A stretch of 64,000 nucleotides of DNA from Phreatobacter aquaticus (lineage in GTDB: Bacteria > Pseudomonadota > Alphaproteobacteria > Rhizobiales > Phreatobacteraceae). Where the stretch lies: assembly GCF_005160265.1 (NCBI RefSeq), contig NZ_CP039865.1, positions 2,814,828-2,878,827 on the forward strand, given 5' to 3'. The position numbers and the translations under genes were made by a program. The notes beneath the pieces were generated by a model. It saw only the letters and a program-made list of their open reading frames with translations. It did not search any database and had not been told where the DNA came from. This document shows positions 18,152 through 27,647 of the stretch, piece by piece. The first letter of the stretch is position 1. Every line of letters begins with the position of its first letter.

Positions 18152-19768
18152 TCAGGCGACCCGGGCGAACTCGAAATCCTTGCCCGGTGCGGCCTCGAAC
18201 AGCGCCTTGGTATAGGCGTGGGTCGGATTGGCGAAGATCTCCGTCGTCTTTCCGTGTTCAACCACCACACCGTTCTGCATGACCGCGATCCGGTCGCAGA
18301 TTTGCGCTGCCACCCGAAGATCGTGGGTGATGAACAGCACGGCGAGCTCGAACTTCTTGCGGACGTCATCCAGCAGAGCGAGGACCTGCTTCTGCACCGA
18401 CACGTCGAGCGCCGAGACTGCCTCGTCCGCAATCAGCACTTCCGGCTCCATGGCAAGCGCCCGGGCGATGCAGATGCGCTGGCGCTGGCCGCCCGAGAAC
18501 TGATGCGGATAGCGGTCGAGCGCATCGGGGGCCAGCCCGACAAGCGCCATCAGGTCGCGCGCCTTTTCCAGAGCCTCGGCGGGTGAGACGCCGAAATTGA
18601 TCGGCCCCTCGACGATCGACTGGCCGACCAGCCGGCGTGGATTGAGCGACCGGTACGGGTCCTGGAAGACGATCTGGCAGTGCTTGCGATGCGGCCGCAA
18701 CTGCCGCTCGGACATCAGCGCGACGTCCATGTTGCCGACCAGGATAGCTCCCGATGTCGGTTCGATCAGACGGGCGATGCAACGCGCAACCGTCGATTTG
18801 CCCGAGCCGCTCTCGCCGACAATGCCGAGCGTCTCGCCGCGGCGCACGCGGATATCGACATCGGAGGCAGCCTTCACCTCCCGCTTCTTCTGGAAGAAGC
18901 CGCCGCCGCCATAGGTCTTGTTCAGCTTCACCGTCTCCAGCGCGATCGGCCCTTCCATCACCTCGCGGTGCGGCGGGGTCAGGGTCGGCACGGAATTGAT
19001 CAGCATCTGGGTATAGGGGTGCTGCGGCCGGGTCAGCACGTCCTTGGCCGCACCGGTCTCGACGACCTTGCCCTTCTGCATCACCACCACCCGGTGGGCG
19101 ATCTCGGCCACCACGCCGAAATCGTGGGTGATGAACAGCACGCCCGTTCCCCGCCGCTGCTGCATTTCCGCAACCAGCTTCAGGATCTGCGCCTGCGTCG
19201 TCACGTCGAGCGCCGTGGTCGGCTCGTCGGCGATCAGGAGCGAGGGGTCGAGGACCAGGGCCTGCGCGATCATGATGCGCTGCCGCTGCCCGCCGGAAAG
19301 CTGGTGCGGATAGGCGTCGAACATTTTCGCGGGATCAGGCAGGCGCACGGCCTCCATCACCGCCAGCACCTTTTCCTTGCGCTCGGCCTGCGAGAGATCG
19401 GTATGGATCTCCAGCACCTCGTCGATCTGCTCGCCGCAGGTGACGACGGGATTCAGCGCCGTCATCGGCTCCTGGAAGATCATCGACATCTTGGTGCCGC
19501 GCAGCGCGCGGAGGCGGCTCATCGGCGCGGTCACCATGTCCTCGCCGTCGAGCAGGATCTGCCCGCCATCGACAGCAAGCTGGCCCTTGGGCAGAAGCCC
19601 CATGACCGAATGCGCCGTCACCGACTTGCCAGAGCCGGATTCACCGACAACGCAAACGATCTCGCCCGGATTGACCGAGAAGGAAACGTCTTCCACCGCA
19701 TGCACCCGATCGCCGCCCTTGGGCAGGCGAACCGAAAGATTGCGGATTTCGAGGACCGGGCCGCTCAT
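18152..19768 (-). CDS. fused double-NBD peptide-type ABC transporter ATPase
   Basis: The 538-residue protein contains two complete ABC modules. The first has Walker A GESGSGKS (about residue 40) and signature LSGGQRQRI; the second has GESGSGKS (about 315) and signature FSGGQRQRI. Each has D-E-P/A-T/V Walker B segments. It corresponds to DppD and DppF fused in one chain, as in GsiA/YejF-type systems. The start overlaps the permease stop by four bases (ATGA), so the unit is coupled. Confidence 0.93.
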   Translation of the reverse strand: MSGPVLEIRNLSVRLPKGGDRVHAVEDVSFSVNPGEIVCVVGESGSGKSVTAHSVMGLLPKGQLAVDGGQILLDGEDMVTAPMSRLRALRGTKMSMIFQEPMTALNPVVTCGEQIDEVLEIHTDLSQAERKEKVLAVMEAVRLPDPAKMFDAYPHQLSGGQRQRIMIAQALVLDPSLLIADEPTTALDVTTQAQILKLVAEMQQRRGTGVLFITHDFGVVAEIAHRVVVMQKGKVVETGAAKDVLTRPQHPYTQMLINSVPTLTPPHREVMEGPIALETVKLNKTYGGGGFFQKKREVKAASDVDIRVRRGETLGIVGESGSGKSTVARCIARLIEPTSGAILVGNMDVALMSERQLRPHRKHCQIVFQDPYRSLNPRRLVGQSIVEGPINFGVSPAEALEKARDLMALVGLAPDALDRYPHQFSGGQRQRICIARALAMEPEVLIADEAVSALDVSVQKQVLALLDDVRKKFELAVLFITHDLRVAAQICDRIAVMQNGVVVEHGKTTEIFANPTHAYTKALFEAAPGKDFEFARVA

Positions 19769-20706
19769 CCGCGCTTCTCCATTTTCGGATCCAGCGTGTC
19801 ACGCAGACCATCGCCGAGCATGTTCACCGCCAGCACGGTCAAGGCGAGGAAAATGCCGGGGAACAGGATGTTGTGGGGGAAGACGCGGAACAGCTGACGG
19901 CCCTCGGCCATGATGTTGCCCCAGGTCGGGATCTGCGGCGGAATGCCGATGCCGAGGAACGACAGGATGGCTTCCACCAGAATGGCCGAGGCACAGATGA
20001 ACGTGCCCTGGACCAGAAGGGGCGCGACCGTGTTCGGCAGCACGTGGCGGATCAGCAGCAGATAGGTCGGAGTCCCCGACATGACGGCCGCTTCCACATA
20101 GGGCTCCTCGCGCACCGACAACACGACGGACCGCACGAGGCGGACCACCCGTGGCACTTCGGGCACGACGATCGCGACAATGACCGTCAGGACGCCCGCC
20201 CTCGATAGAGACACCAGCGCAATGGCGAGAAGGATCGCCGGGATGGCCATGAGGCCGTCCATGATCCGCATGATCACGCTGTCCAGCCAGCGGAAATAGC
20301 CAGCCATCAAACCGATGAACAGGCCGATCGACACCGACAGGACAGAGACCGCAACGCCAATGAAGATCGACACGCGCGCGCCATAGACGACGCGCGAGTA
20401 GACATCGCGGCCCAATGTGTCGGTGCCCATGTAATGGACCATGGTCTTCCGCGTTCCGTCATCGGTGCGGAAGCTCGATTCCGCCATGGGAACGCGGTTT
20501 CTGGCGGCCGGGTTGATGCCGCTGGGGTCGCTGGTTGCGATCAGCGGCGCGATCAGGCCGATGAACACCATGACAAGCACGATGATGGCGCCGACCATGA
20601 CGGTCGGATTGCGCAGGAGCTTGCGCACGACCGTTTGACGAGCGGCAACCGCGGTCACGGTCTCCGTTGCGCCGGCGGCGGGCGATATGTGGGCAGGCAC
20701 GGTCAA
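19765..20706 (-). CDS. peptide-type ABC transporter permease, DppC family
   Basis: The 313-residue membrane protein has about six helices. The EAA-type loop that contacts the ATPase appears as E-A-A-V-M-S-G-T-P-T-Y-L-L-L-I-R-H-V-L-P. The long N-terminal extracytoplasmic segment after the first helix (GTDTLGRDVYSRVVYGARVS) is diagnostic of DppC/OppC permeases. Both its start and stop overlap neighbouring genes by four bases. Confidence 0.93.
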   Translation of the reverse strand: MTVPAHISPAAGATETVTAVAARQTVVRKLLRNPTVMVGAIIVLVMVFIGLIAPLIATSDPSGINPAARNRVPMAESSFRTDDGTRKTMVHYMGTDTLGRDVYSRVVYGARVSIFIGVAVSVLSVSIGLFIGLMAGYFRWLDSVIMRIMDGLMAIPAILLAIALVSLSRAGVLTVIVAIVVPEVPRVVRLVRSVVLSVREEPYVEAAVMSGTPTYLLLIRHVLPNTVAPLLVQGTFICASAILVEAILSFLGIGIPPQIPTWGNIMAEGRQLFRVFPHNILFPGIFLALTVLAVNMLGDGLRDTLDPKMEKRG

Positions 20707-21644
20707 TAGCGGATCCTCGGGTCGAAGATCGTGTAGGAAAGGTCGACGAGCAGATTGATCAGCACGTAGACGAGCGAAAAGGCGAGGATGATCGCCTGGA
20801 TGACCGGGAAGTCGCGCGCCAGAACCGCATCGACCGTCAGTCGTCCGAGGCCCGGGATCGAATAGACGCTCTCGGTGACCACGACGCCGCCGATGAGCAG
20901 GGCGACACCGATGCCGACGACTGTCGCAATCGGCACGGCCGCGTTCTTCAGGGCGTGCTGGAACAGCACCTTGATCTCGGTCTGCCCCTTGGCGCGGGCA
21001 GTCCGGATATAGTCCTCATTCAGCACTTCCAGCACGCTGGTGCGCGTCATACGGGCGATCAGCGCGATATAGATGACCGACAGTGTGAAGGCCGGCAGGA
21101 TGAGGCTCTGCAGGAAGCCGCCTATGCCGTTGGCGAAGCGCTGGTAGCCCTGGACCGGAAACCAGCCGAGCTTGATGGCGAAGACATAGATCATCAGGTA
21201 GCCGATCACGAAGACCGGCACCGAGAACCCGATCACCGAGAATCCCATGACGATCCGGTCGATCCAGGTGCCCTGCTTGTAGGCTGCGAGCACGCCCAGC
21301 GGGATCGCCACAACGACCGCGATGATCATGGTCAGAAGAGCGAGCGAGAAGGTCGGCTCCAGGCGGTCGGAAATCAGTTCCCAGACCGTCTTGCGGAAGA
21401 AGAAGCTCTCGCCGAGATCGCCGCGGACGATGTTCCCCAGCCAGATGAAGAATTGCTGCAGGATCGGCTGTTCTAGCCCGAGTTTGGTGCGGATATCGAT
21501 GATCTGCTGCGTTGTCGCATTGTCGCCGGCGATGATCGCCGCAGGGTCGCCAGGCGTCAGGCGCAGCATGAGAAACACCATCACCGCGACGGTGAACAGC
21601 ACGGGCACGATCGCGAGGAGGCGGCGGAGGATGTAGGAAATCAT
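20703..21644 (-). CDS. peptide-type ABC transporter permease, DppB family
   Basis: The 313-residue protein begins MISYILRRLLAIVPVLFTVA, the standard DppB/OppB opening, and has about six helices. The ATPase-contact loop is R-T-A-R-A-K-G-Q-T-E-I-K-V-L-F-Q-H-A-L. It pairs with the DppC-type permease downstream (four-base overlap). A hairpin separates it from the binding-protein gene. Confidence 0.93.
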   Translation of the reverse strand: MISYILRRLLAIVPVLFTVAVMVFLMLRLTPGDPAAIIAGDNATTQQIIDIRTKLGLEQPILQQFFIWLGNIVRGDLGESFFFRKTVWELISDRLEPTFSLALLTMIIAVVVAIPLGVLAAYKQGTWIDRIVMGFSVIGFSVPVFVIGYLMIYVFAIKLGWFPVQGYQRFANGIGGFLQSLILPAFTLSVIYIALIARMTRTSVLEVLNEDYIRTARAKGQTEIKVLFQHALKNAAVPIATVVGIGVALLIGGVVVTESVYSIPGLGRLTVDAVLARDFPVIQAIILAFSLVYVLINLLVDLSYTIFDPRIRY

Positions 21645-21676
21645 GAGATGCTTGGCCGGATATCCTTCGAGGAGGT

Positions 21677-21700
21677 GGCGGCCGGATCAGTCCGGCCGCC
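21677..21700 (-). promoter_or_regulatory. intercistronic hairpin between binding protein and permease genes
   Basis: A perfect 10-bp stem with a 4-nt loop (ggcggccgga-tcag-tccggccgcc) lies in the 68-base gap between the binding-protein stop and the DppB start. It has no T-run. Such hairpins commonly protect the upstream transcript from 3' decay, so more binding protein than permease is made. Confidence 0.5.
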
Positions 21701-21712
21701 CTTGACCGCTGA

Positions 21713-23317
21713 TCAGGCGCGGGCCTTCTCGATGTTCCAGAACACCGGCGCAGGGGCCGCGAGCCAGCCCGAGATGTTCGGGCGCGTGGCACCCGGCAGG
21801 TACCACTGGCCCAGATGCACGTGGGTCGGGTTCTCGGCGACGCGGCGCTGGACGGCCTCGGCGATCTGCTTCTGCTCGGCCGCGGTGCTGGCACGCGCGA
21901 ACCTGGCGCGCAGGGCTTCGATCTCCGGGTCGGTCGGCCAGCCGAAGGCCGCCTTGTCACCGGAGGAGTTGAAGAAGCCGGCCATGACCGGGTTGAGGAT
22001 ATCGGCCGAGACCCACGAGGTCAGCATGGCGCTCCAGCCACCCTGGGTCGGCGGGTCACGCTTGACGCGGCGGGCAACGACGGTCTGCCAATCCATCGAC
22101 TGCATGTCGACGGTGAAGCCGCCCTTCTGCAGAAGCTCCTTGGCGACCGGGGCCAGGTTGGTGAGAACCTGAAGGTCGGTGGAGTGCAGCAGGACAACCG
22201 GCTCGCCCTTGTAGCCTGCTTCCTGCAGCAGCTGCTTCGACTTGGCGAAATTCGATTCCAGCTTGTCTTCCATGCCGGCCAGCGTCTCGAGCGGCGAGCC
22301 GCAGACGAACATGGCCTTGCAGACCTTGTAATATTCGGCATCGCCGATCGTGGCCTTGAGGAAGTCTTCCTGGTTCAGCGCATAGAGGGCGGCCTGCCGC
22401 ACCTTCTGGCTGTTGAACGGTGCGGTCGTGTGGTTGAACCGCATCGTGTACTGGTTGCCGAGCGGGTTCCAGTTGAAGATCTTGATGCTCCTGTCCGCCT
22501 TGATCAGCGGCAGAAGATCGTGGCTCGGAGCCTCGATGATGTCGACTTCGCCGGCCAGCAAAGCGTTGACCGCCTGCTGCTGGTCGGTGATGACCCGCCA
22601 CTCAACGCGGTCGACCTTGACCACTTTACCACCGGCGAGGCTGGAGGCCGGCTCGGGGCGCGGCTTGTAGCCCGCGAACTTGGTGTAGACGGCCTTGTCG
22701 CCCGGACGCCATTCGTCGCGCTGGAAGACGAACGGGCCGGAACCGATGAACTCGGAGATCTGCGTGTTCGGGTCGGTGTCCGCGACGCGCTTCGGCATCA
22801 TGAACGGAACGTTGGACGACGGCTTGCCGAGCGCGAAGATGAGGAGGCCGGTCGGCTCCTTCAGCTTGATCTCGAAGGTCCGGGCGTCCTTGGCGGTCAT
22901 CTCCGCCACGAAGCCCATGACCGTCTGTCCCAGCGGATCGCGTGCCGACCAGCGCTTGATCGAGGCTACGCAGTCTTCCGCCGTGACCGGCTTGTTGTCG
23001 TGCCAGAGGAGGCCATCGCGCAGCGTGAACGAATAGGTGAGCTTGTCGGCGCTCTCGGTGAACGTATCCACCATCTGCGGCTTGATCTGACCCTGCGCGT
23101 CCATGGCGAACAGCGTGTCGTAGATCATGTAACCGTGGTTGCGCACGATATAGGCGGTGGTCCAGATCGGATCGACGATCCGGAGATCCGAGTGCATCAC
23201 CACCCGGAGAACATTGGCAGCGCCCTGGGCGCTTGCCTGGCTGGTCGCCGAAAGCGCTCCAGCTGCAGCGGCAGCGCCGGCGACGACGGTGCGGCGGGAC
23301 AATTTGACGGACGACAT
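21713..23317 (-). CDS. peptide-type ABC transporter substrate-binding protein (SBP_bac_5)
   Basis: The 534-residue product has a Tat-like signal sequence (KLSRRTVVAGAAAAAGALSA, with cleavage near ASA-Q). The body is of the DppA/OppA class, with the typical L-R-D-G-L-L-W-H-D-N-K-P-V-T-A-E-D-C segment. It captures a ligand, a peptide or another small cation or amide, in the periplasm for the DppBC/ATPase system encoded just downstream. The actual ligand cannot be read. The neighbouring amidase and adenine deaminase hint at a nitrogen-rich substrate. Confidence 0.9.
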   Translation of the reverse strand: MSSVKLSRRTVVAGAAAAAGALSATSQASAQGAANVLRVVMHSDLRIVDPIWTTAYIVRNHGYMIYDTLFAMDAQGQIKPQMVDTFTESADKLTYSFTLRDGLLWHDNKPVTAEDCVASIKRWSARDPLGQTVMGFVAEMTAKDARTFEIKLKEPTGLLIFALGKPSSNVPFMMPKRVADTDPNTQISEFIGSGPFVFQRDEWRPGDKAVYTKFAGYKPRPEPASSLAGGKVVKVDRVEWRVITDQQQAVNALLAGEVDIIEAPSHDLLPLIKADRSIKIFNWNPLGNQYTMRFNHTTAPFNSQKVRQAALYALNQEDFLKATIGDAEYYKVCKAMFVCGSPLETLAGMEDKLESNFAKSKQLLQEAGYKGEPVVLLHSTDLQVLTNLAPVAKELLQKGGFTVDMQSMDWQTVVARRVKRDPPTQGGWSAMLTSWVSADILNPVMAGFFNSSGDKAAFGWPTDPEIEALRARFARASTAAEQKQIAEAVQRRVAENPTHVHLGQWYLPGATRPNISGWLAAPAPVFWNIEKARA

Positions 23318-23487
23318 AGGGCTACTCCCAGACCAGCCAAGCGGAGAATTGGCGACCCGCTCTGGACGCCGGATGAGACGACGCCTGTCGCAACAGAGTC
23401 AATCCCGTTCCGCAGGCAGTCCGCGGCCAAAATGAGTGCAAATGCGGATTGGCTGTGCTGCGCCGTTCGAACGCATCAAGGCTTGCA

Positions 23488-24903
23488 TCAGTGCCCTTGC
23501 ACGCGGTGGAATGGTTCCACGCTCTCGAATGCGCGCATGGCTTGCAGAACCATTGCGTCGTTGCGTCGCGGACCGACGATCTGCAGTCCGATCGGCAGGC
23601 CATCGGCGTCAAGGCCGCAAGGCACCGTGCCGGCGGGCTGCTGTGTGACGTTGAAGGGCGGCGTGAACGGGCACCAGTCGGTCCAGAGCGGCCCCCAATC
23701 CGCATGGCCCGCAAAGCCCGCGGGTGGCAGGTCCGCGCCAAGCGGGATGGCTCCGGTTGGCATGGTCGGGGTCATCAGCAGATCATAGCGCTCGTGGAAT
23801 TCGGCCATGGCGATGATCGTCTTGGTCCTGCGATAGAGCAGCGCGTCCAGCAGGGCGGGGGTCGTCATGGCCTTGCCGATCTCCGCGCAGGCAACCAGGC
23901 CCGGATCCATCTGAGCAAGTTCGGCCTTGGAGAAGAGAGCCAGCGCCAGGGCCGCGCCGGCGTTCCAGATGTCCCAGGCAATCGGCGCCGGGTCCCCGAT
24001 CGGCGGATCGACCTGCTCGACGATCGCGCCCAGTTCCTCGAAGCGTTTGACGGCTGCGGCCACCGCCTTCTCCACGGCGGGATCGACCTTGGTCGCGAAG
24101 CCGAGCCGGGGCGAGTAGGCGATCCGCAGACCCTTGACCCCGTCCTCCAGGCCAATGGAGAAATCGGGCGCGGCCGTGTTCCAGGCCAGCGGGTCGCGAT
24201 GGTCGGGGCCGGAGAGGATCGACAGCAGCCCGGCAACCTCGCGAACTTCGCGCGCCAGCGGCCCGAGATGCGACAGTTCGCCCATCACCGAGAGGGGATA
24301 GGCGGCCACCCGCCCGAAGCTCGGCTTGAGGCCGGCAACCCCGCAATAGGCGGCGGGAATGCGGATCGAGCCAAGGCCGTCGGAGCCCAGATGAAACCGC
24401 CCGATCCCGAGCGCTGCGGCCGCAGCGCCGCCCGACGTCGATCCGCCGGCGGTGCGCTCGCGGTTCCACGGATTGCGCGTCATCCCGGTCAGAGGCGAGG
24501 TCGACAGACCGATCCAGCCGAATTCAGGCATGGTTGTCGTCGCGAGCACGACCAGACCTGCTTCCTGGCAACGCGCGGTGACCGGCGCGTTGAAATCGAC
24601 CGGTGCGGATGTGGTGACCCGGGAGCCCTTGCGCGACGGCCAGCCAGCCACCGCCATATTGTCCTTCACCGTGACGGTCACACCATCAAAACGGCTCTTC
24701 GGCTCGCCCTTCAGCCAGCGGGCCTCCGATTCGGCCGCCCAGGCCAGCGTTCGCGGACGGTCGATGGTCACGAAGGCGTTGATCGACGGCTGCGACGCCT
24801 CTGCCCGATCAAGGGCATCCCGGGTGGCTTCCACGGGTGAAAGCTGCTTGCGCCTGAAGGCAGAGGCGAGTGCGAAGGCGTCGAGATCGGCGATGGCTGT
24901 CAT
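23488..24903 (-). CDS. amidase signature family hydrolase
   Basis: The 471-residue protein has the Ser-cisSer-Lys catalytic set: Lys in T-V-K-D-N-M-A-V-A-G, cis-Ser in G-G-S-T-S-G-G-A-A-A-A and the nucleophile Ser in S-D-G-L-G-S-I-R-I-P-A-A. The family hydrolyses amides of carboxylic acids or peptides in the cytosol. Start chosen at MTAIADLDAF because GGGAG lies seven bases upstream. It precedes the transporter genes on the same strand (170-base gap), so it may release ammonia from imported amides. Confidence 0.88.
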   Translation of the reverse strand: MTAIADLDAFALASAFRRKQLSPVEATRDALDRAEASQPSINAFVTIDRPRTLAWAAESEARWLKGEPKSRFDGVTVTVKDNMAVAGWPSRKGSRVTTSAPVDFNAPVTARCQEAGLVVLATTTMPEFGWIGLSTSPLTGMTRNPWNRERTAGGSTSGGAAAAALGIGRFHLGSDGLGSIRIPAAYCGVAGLKPSFGRVAAYPLSVMGELSHLGPLAREVREVAGLLSILSGPDHRDPLAWNTAAPDFSIGLEDGVKGLRIAYSPRLGFATKVDPAVEKAVAAAVKRFEELGAIVEQVDPPIGDPAPIAWDIWNAGAALALALFSKAELAQMDPGLVACAEIGKAMTTPALLDALLYRRTKTIIAMAEFHERYDLLMTPTMPTGAIPLGADLPPAGFAGHADWGPLWTDWCPFTPPFNVTQQPAGTVPCGLDADGLPIGLQIVGPRRNDAMVLQAMRAFESVEPFHRVQGH

Positions 24904-25003
24904 GAGATGCTCCCGTGCCATAGGCTGACACGGGACGAGGGGCTTCGTTAAGCCCCTTCCTGTGACCAACCGTCATGTGCCGGCTGACGAGGCGCATCCG
25001 GAG

Positions 25004-25315
25004 TCATGGACCGGACTTGCGTCGGCGCTTGCGGCGAGCGGCCTTGATCTCCGCGATACGCTCGACGTCCTCCACCTGCAGGTAGCGGCCGCGCTCCATG
25101 ATCTCGAGGCTGTATTCCTCATAGGTCAGGCCGAGGCGGTCGGCCTTCTCCATGCGGAAGCGCATGACATCGGCAGAAACGCTCTTCCACGCCGCCCTGT
25201 GGGCACGTTGCCAGTGCAGGAAGATGTGCGGATCGCCCTTGCCCCAGGGTGGGCCTTCGTAATCGTCGAGCGGCGGGCCGCCATTGTCACCGGGGCGCGG
25301 TTTGCGAGCCTTCAT
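25004..25315 (-). CDS. conserved hypothetical protein (DNGGPPLDD-type)
   Basis: The 103-residue protein is basic and soluble. An N-terminal P-R-P-G-D-N-G-G-P-P-L-D-D motif is followed by a helical, charged body and a Lys/Arg-rich tail (ARRKRRRKSGP). I recognise the opening from small uncharacterised proteins of Rhizobiales that often occur as paralogues. No enzyme motif is visible. The basic tail could bind nucleic acid, which is inference only. Confidence 0.7.
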   Translation of the reverse strand: MKARKPRPGDNGGPPLDDYEGPPWGKGDPHIFLHWQRAHRAAWKSVSADVMRFRMEKADRLGLTYEEYSLEIMERGRYLQVEDVERIAEIKAARRKRRRKSGP

Positions 25316-25418
25316 CGCGCGTCCATTCCCTTAGCCATGGCGGCCATGCTCTGCTATGTGAGACTGTGTTCCACTATAAGAGAAATGAGTGCCGAGGCAA
25401 GTCCCGGCCGGACGCGTG

Positions 25419-25526
25419 GCCGGAGAGAGGTCTCTGTCCTGTTCCATGATGTCTCCGCCTGGACGGGCCGGAACGGGCGCTCCGAGCCGGAGCGAGGTCT
25501 CTTTCTTGTTCCGAGATGTCTCCGCC
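25419..25526. repeat. two imperfect 41-bp direct repeats, 67-bp period
   Basis: Positions 25419-25459 and 25486-25526 both read gccggag-N-gaggtctct and end in gatgtctccgcc, with about five mismatches in 41 bases. They lie in the noncoding gap between the small conserved gene and the extensin-like gene. No terminal inverted repeats or transposase are present. They may be a fragment of a small interspersed element. Confidence 0.6.
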
Positions 25527-25571
25527 GTGGCCGCCTGAACGGAGACAGGCTTTCGCTGCCGCCAACGGGGA

Positions 25572-26450
25572 TTACTGGCAGAGGCGGGACTGGCCATCGC
25601 GGCCGCGGCGCTCGCGGTCGAAATGGAGATGGTTGGCGTGGGATGGGTCGGAGCCCGGGCCCAGCACCGTCGTGAACCAGCCGCAACCGGCCTTCCGGAC
25701 TGCGCCGATGAACCGGGCACCGACCGGCGTTGCCGGACGCTCCACCATGATGCGGCCAGCACTGGTTAGTTCGAACCAGGCGATATCCACGGCCAGCCCC
25801 ATTCCGTGCGCGCTCATCTTTGCGCCGGCGGCCCGGTTGCGCGAGCGGCATTCGAACCCGTTGCCCGTGCCGAACGCGACCAGCGCGTCATCGGCAAGAC
25901 CACGGGCGAGGGGGGCGGTGATGTCGCGGGTGAAGCTTGCGAGGCTGAGGGCCAGTGAGCATGCGAGCAGTGGCTTGTCCGGCAACCGCACCACGCGTCC
26001 ATCCAGACTGATCGCTTCGATCCGGACGGGATTGTCGATCCGGCATTGCGCTTGGCCTTCGGGGGCGGCGGCGGGCGCGAACCGCACGCCCATCTCGTTC
26101 AAGGCCCGGTGGCAGGCGGCGACATCACCATCGCTCCCACCATTGGCACTTGGCTCAATGGCCGGGGCAGCAGGCACGATGGCTGGAGGCGTTGCGGCCG
26201 GCGGCGTCAGCTCGGTCCGGGGCCGGGGTTCCGGCACGGGCGCGGCGAAGGACGGAGGCTTTGCGCGTCGGCCCTGCGCCATGGCTCCTTCGGGAGCGAG
26301 GCTCAACAGCGCCGCAATGACCATTGCCACCAGGCATGGCGCAGTGAAGCCGCTGGCTGTCCCTCCACGTGGCTGCGCTGGTATCCTCAAACTGCGTCCT
26401 TGATCGCCGGGCCAAGCTTGGCAGCGAGCGCGCCCGCCCAATGCAATCAA
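25572..26450 (-). CDS. extensin-like C-terminal domain protein
   Basis: The mature part (about the last 190 residues) matches the bacterial extensin-like C-terminal family (PF06904): A-C-H-R-A-L-N-E-M-G-V near its start, paired Cys residues and S-A-H-G-M-G-L-A-V-D-I-A followed by H-A-N-H-L-H-F-D. The conserved His/Asp set resembles LAS-type peptidoglycan peptidases, so a periplasmic cell-wall role is likely. A hydrophobic export segment and a Pro/Ala-rich linker precede it. The true start is unclear: 26450 is a TTG without a ribosome site; ATG 26324 and GTG 26330 lie inside the hydrophobic stretch. Confidence 0.8.
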   Translation of the reverse strand: MIALGGRARCQAWPGDQGRSLRIPAQPRGGTASGFTAPCLVAMVIAALLSLAPEGAMAQGRRAKPPSFAAPVPEPRPRTELTPPAATPPAIVPAAPAIEPSANGGSDGDVAACHRALNEMGVRFAPAAAPEGQAQCRIDNPVRIEAISLDGRVVRLPDKPLLACSLALSLASFTRDITAPLARGLADDALVAFGTGNGFECRSRNRAAGAKMSAHGMGLAVDIAWFELTSAGRIMVERPATPVGARFIGAVRKAGCGWFTTVLGPGSDPSHANHLHFDRERRGRDGQSRLCQ

Positions 26451-26613
26451 TCAAACGCGCGGAACGCCCGAAGGTTGCTCGGAGCACGGCTCGTCACGTG
26501 ATCGCGATATCGCGGCCTGTGCTCCCGTTTGGCGCCGATCTGGTGTAGAGAGGCGCCCAACCGAGCAGAGAAACCCCGTTGTACCGAGCTCCCCTGACCG
26601 CCGCGCCAACTGC

Positions 26614-27639
26614 ATGACTGATCCGACCGACACCAAGAACTGCATGCGTCGCATATCCATCGCCCCGATGATGGATTGGACGGACCGTCATTGCCGGTTC
26701 TTTCACCGTCAGCTGACGCGCGACGCGCTGCTCTACACGGAAATGGTCACTGCCAATGCGGTGATCCATGGCGACCGCCAGCGCCTGCTCGGCTTCTCGG
26801 CGGACGAGCACCCGGTGGCTCTCCAGCTGGGTGGCTCTGATCCGCAAGCCCTTGCGCAGGCAGCCAAAATCGGCGCCGATTTCGGCTATGACGAGATCAA
26901 TCTCAACTGCGGCTGCCCCTCTGACCGGGTCCAGGGGGGGAATTTCGGCGCCTGCCTGATGGCAACCCCCGCCCTGGTGGGCGACTGCATCGCGGCCATG
27001 AAGGCGGCTGTCGATATTCCCGTCACCGTCAAATGCCGGATCGGCATCGACGACCAGGATCCGGAACAGGCTCTGGATGCCCTGGCCGACTCTGTGGTCG
27101 CAGCCGGCACCGACGCCATCATCGTTCATGCGCGCAAGGCCTGGCTGCAGGGACTGTCGCCGAAGGAAAACCGCGAGATCCCGCCCCTCGACTATGGGCG
27201 CGTGTTTCGCCTGAAAGCGCGGTTTCCCCACCTGCCGATCTCGGTCAACGGGGGCATCGCCACGCTTGGCCAAGCGCGCGCGCTGCTTGAGCCGCGGGAC
27301 GGCGTGACGCTCGATGGCGTCATGATCGGGCGCGCCGCCTACCAGAACCCGGCCATCCTCGCGGGCGTGGACGAGGACAGCGACGCCGTGGCGCCGGAAA
27401 TCCTCGACGCCGCCTTCGAGGCCATGATCCCCTATGCCGAGACGCACCTCGCAGAGGGCGTCCGTCTCTCCTCGATCACGCGCCATCTGCTCGGCCTCTA
27501 CCAGGGAGTTCCCGGCGCGCGGGCCTTCCGCCGTCACCTCTCCGAGAATGCCGTGAAGCCCGGTGCCGGCCTTGACGTGCTTCGTGACGCGATGGCGCTC
27601 GTCGTCGCGCGGCGCGGCACCGCTGCCATCGCCGCCTGA
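26614..27639 (+). CDS. dusA: tRNA-dihydrouridine synthase A
   Basis: The 341-residue flavoenzyme starts its homology at R-R-I-S-I-A-P-M-M-D-W-T-D-R-H-C, the DusA signature, and has the catalytic Cys in N-L-N-C-G-C-P-S-D-R-V-Q-G-G. It reduces uridines 20/20a of tRNA D-loops using NADPH. Two ATGs (26614, and ten codons on) could be the start. Confidence 0.95.
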   Translation: MTDPTDTKNCMRRISIAPMMDWTDRHCRFFHRQLTRDALLYTEMVTANAVIHGDRQRLLGFSADEHPVALQLGGSDPQALAQAAKIGADFGYDEINLNCGCPSDRVQGGNFGACLMATPALVGDCIAAMKAAVDIPVTVKCRIGIDDQDPEQALDALADSVVAAGTDAIIVHARKAWLQGLSPKENREIPPLDYGRVFRLKARFPHLPISVNGGIATLGQARALLEPRDGVTLDGVMIGRAAYQNPAILAGVDEDSDAVAPEILDAAFEAMIPYAETHLAEGVRLSSITRHLLGLYQGVPGARAFRRHLSENAVKPGAGLDVLRDAMALVVARRGTAAIAA

Positions 27640-27647
27640 TCCGCAAA

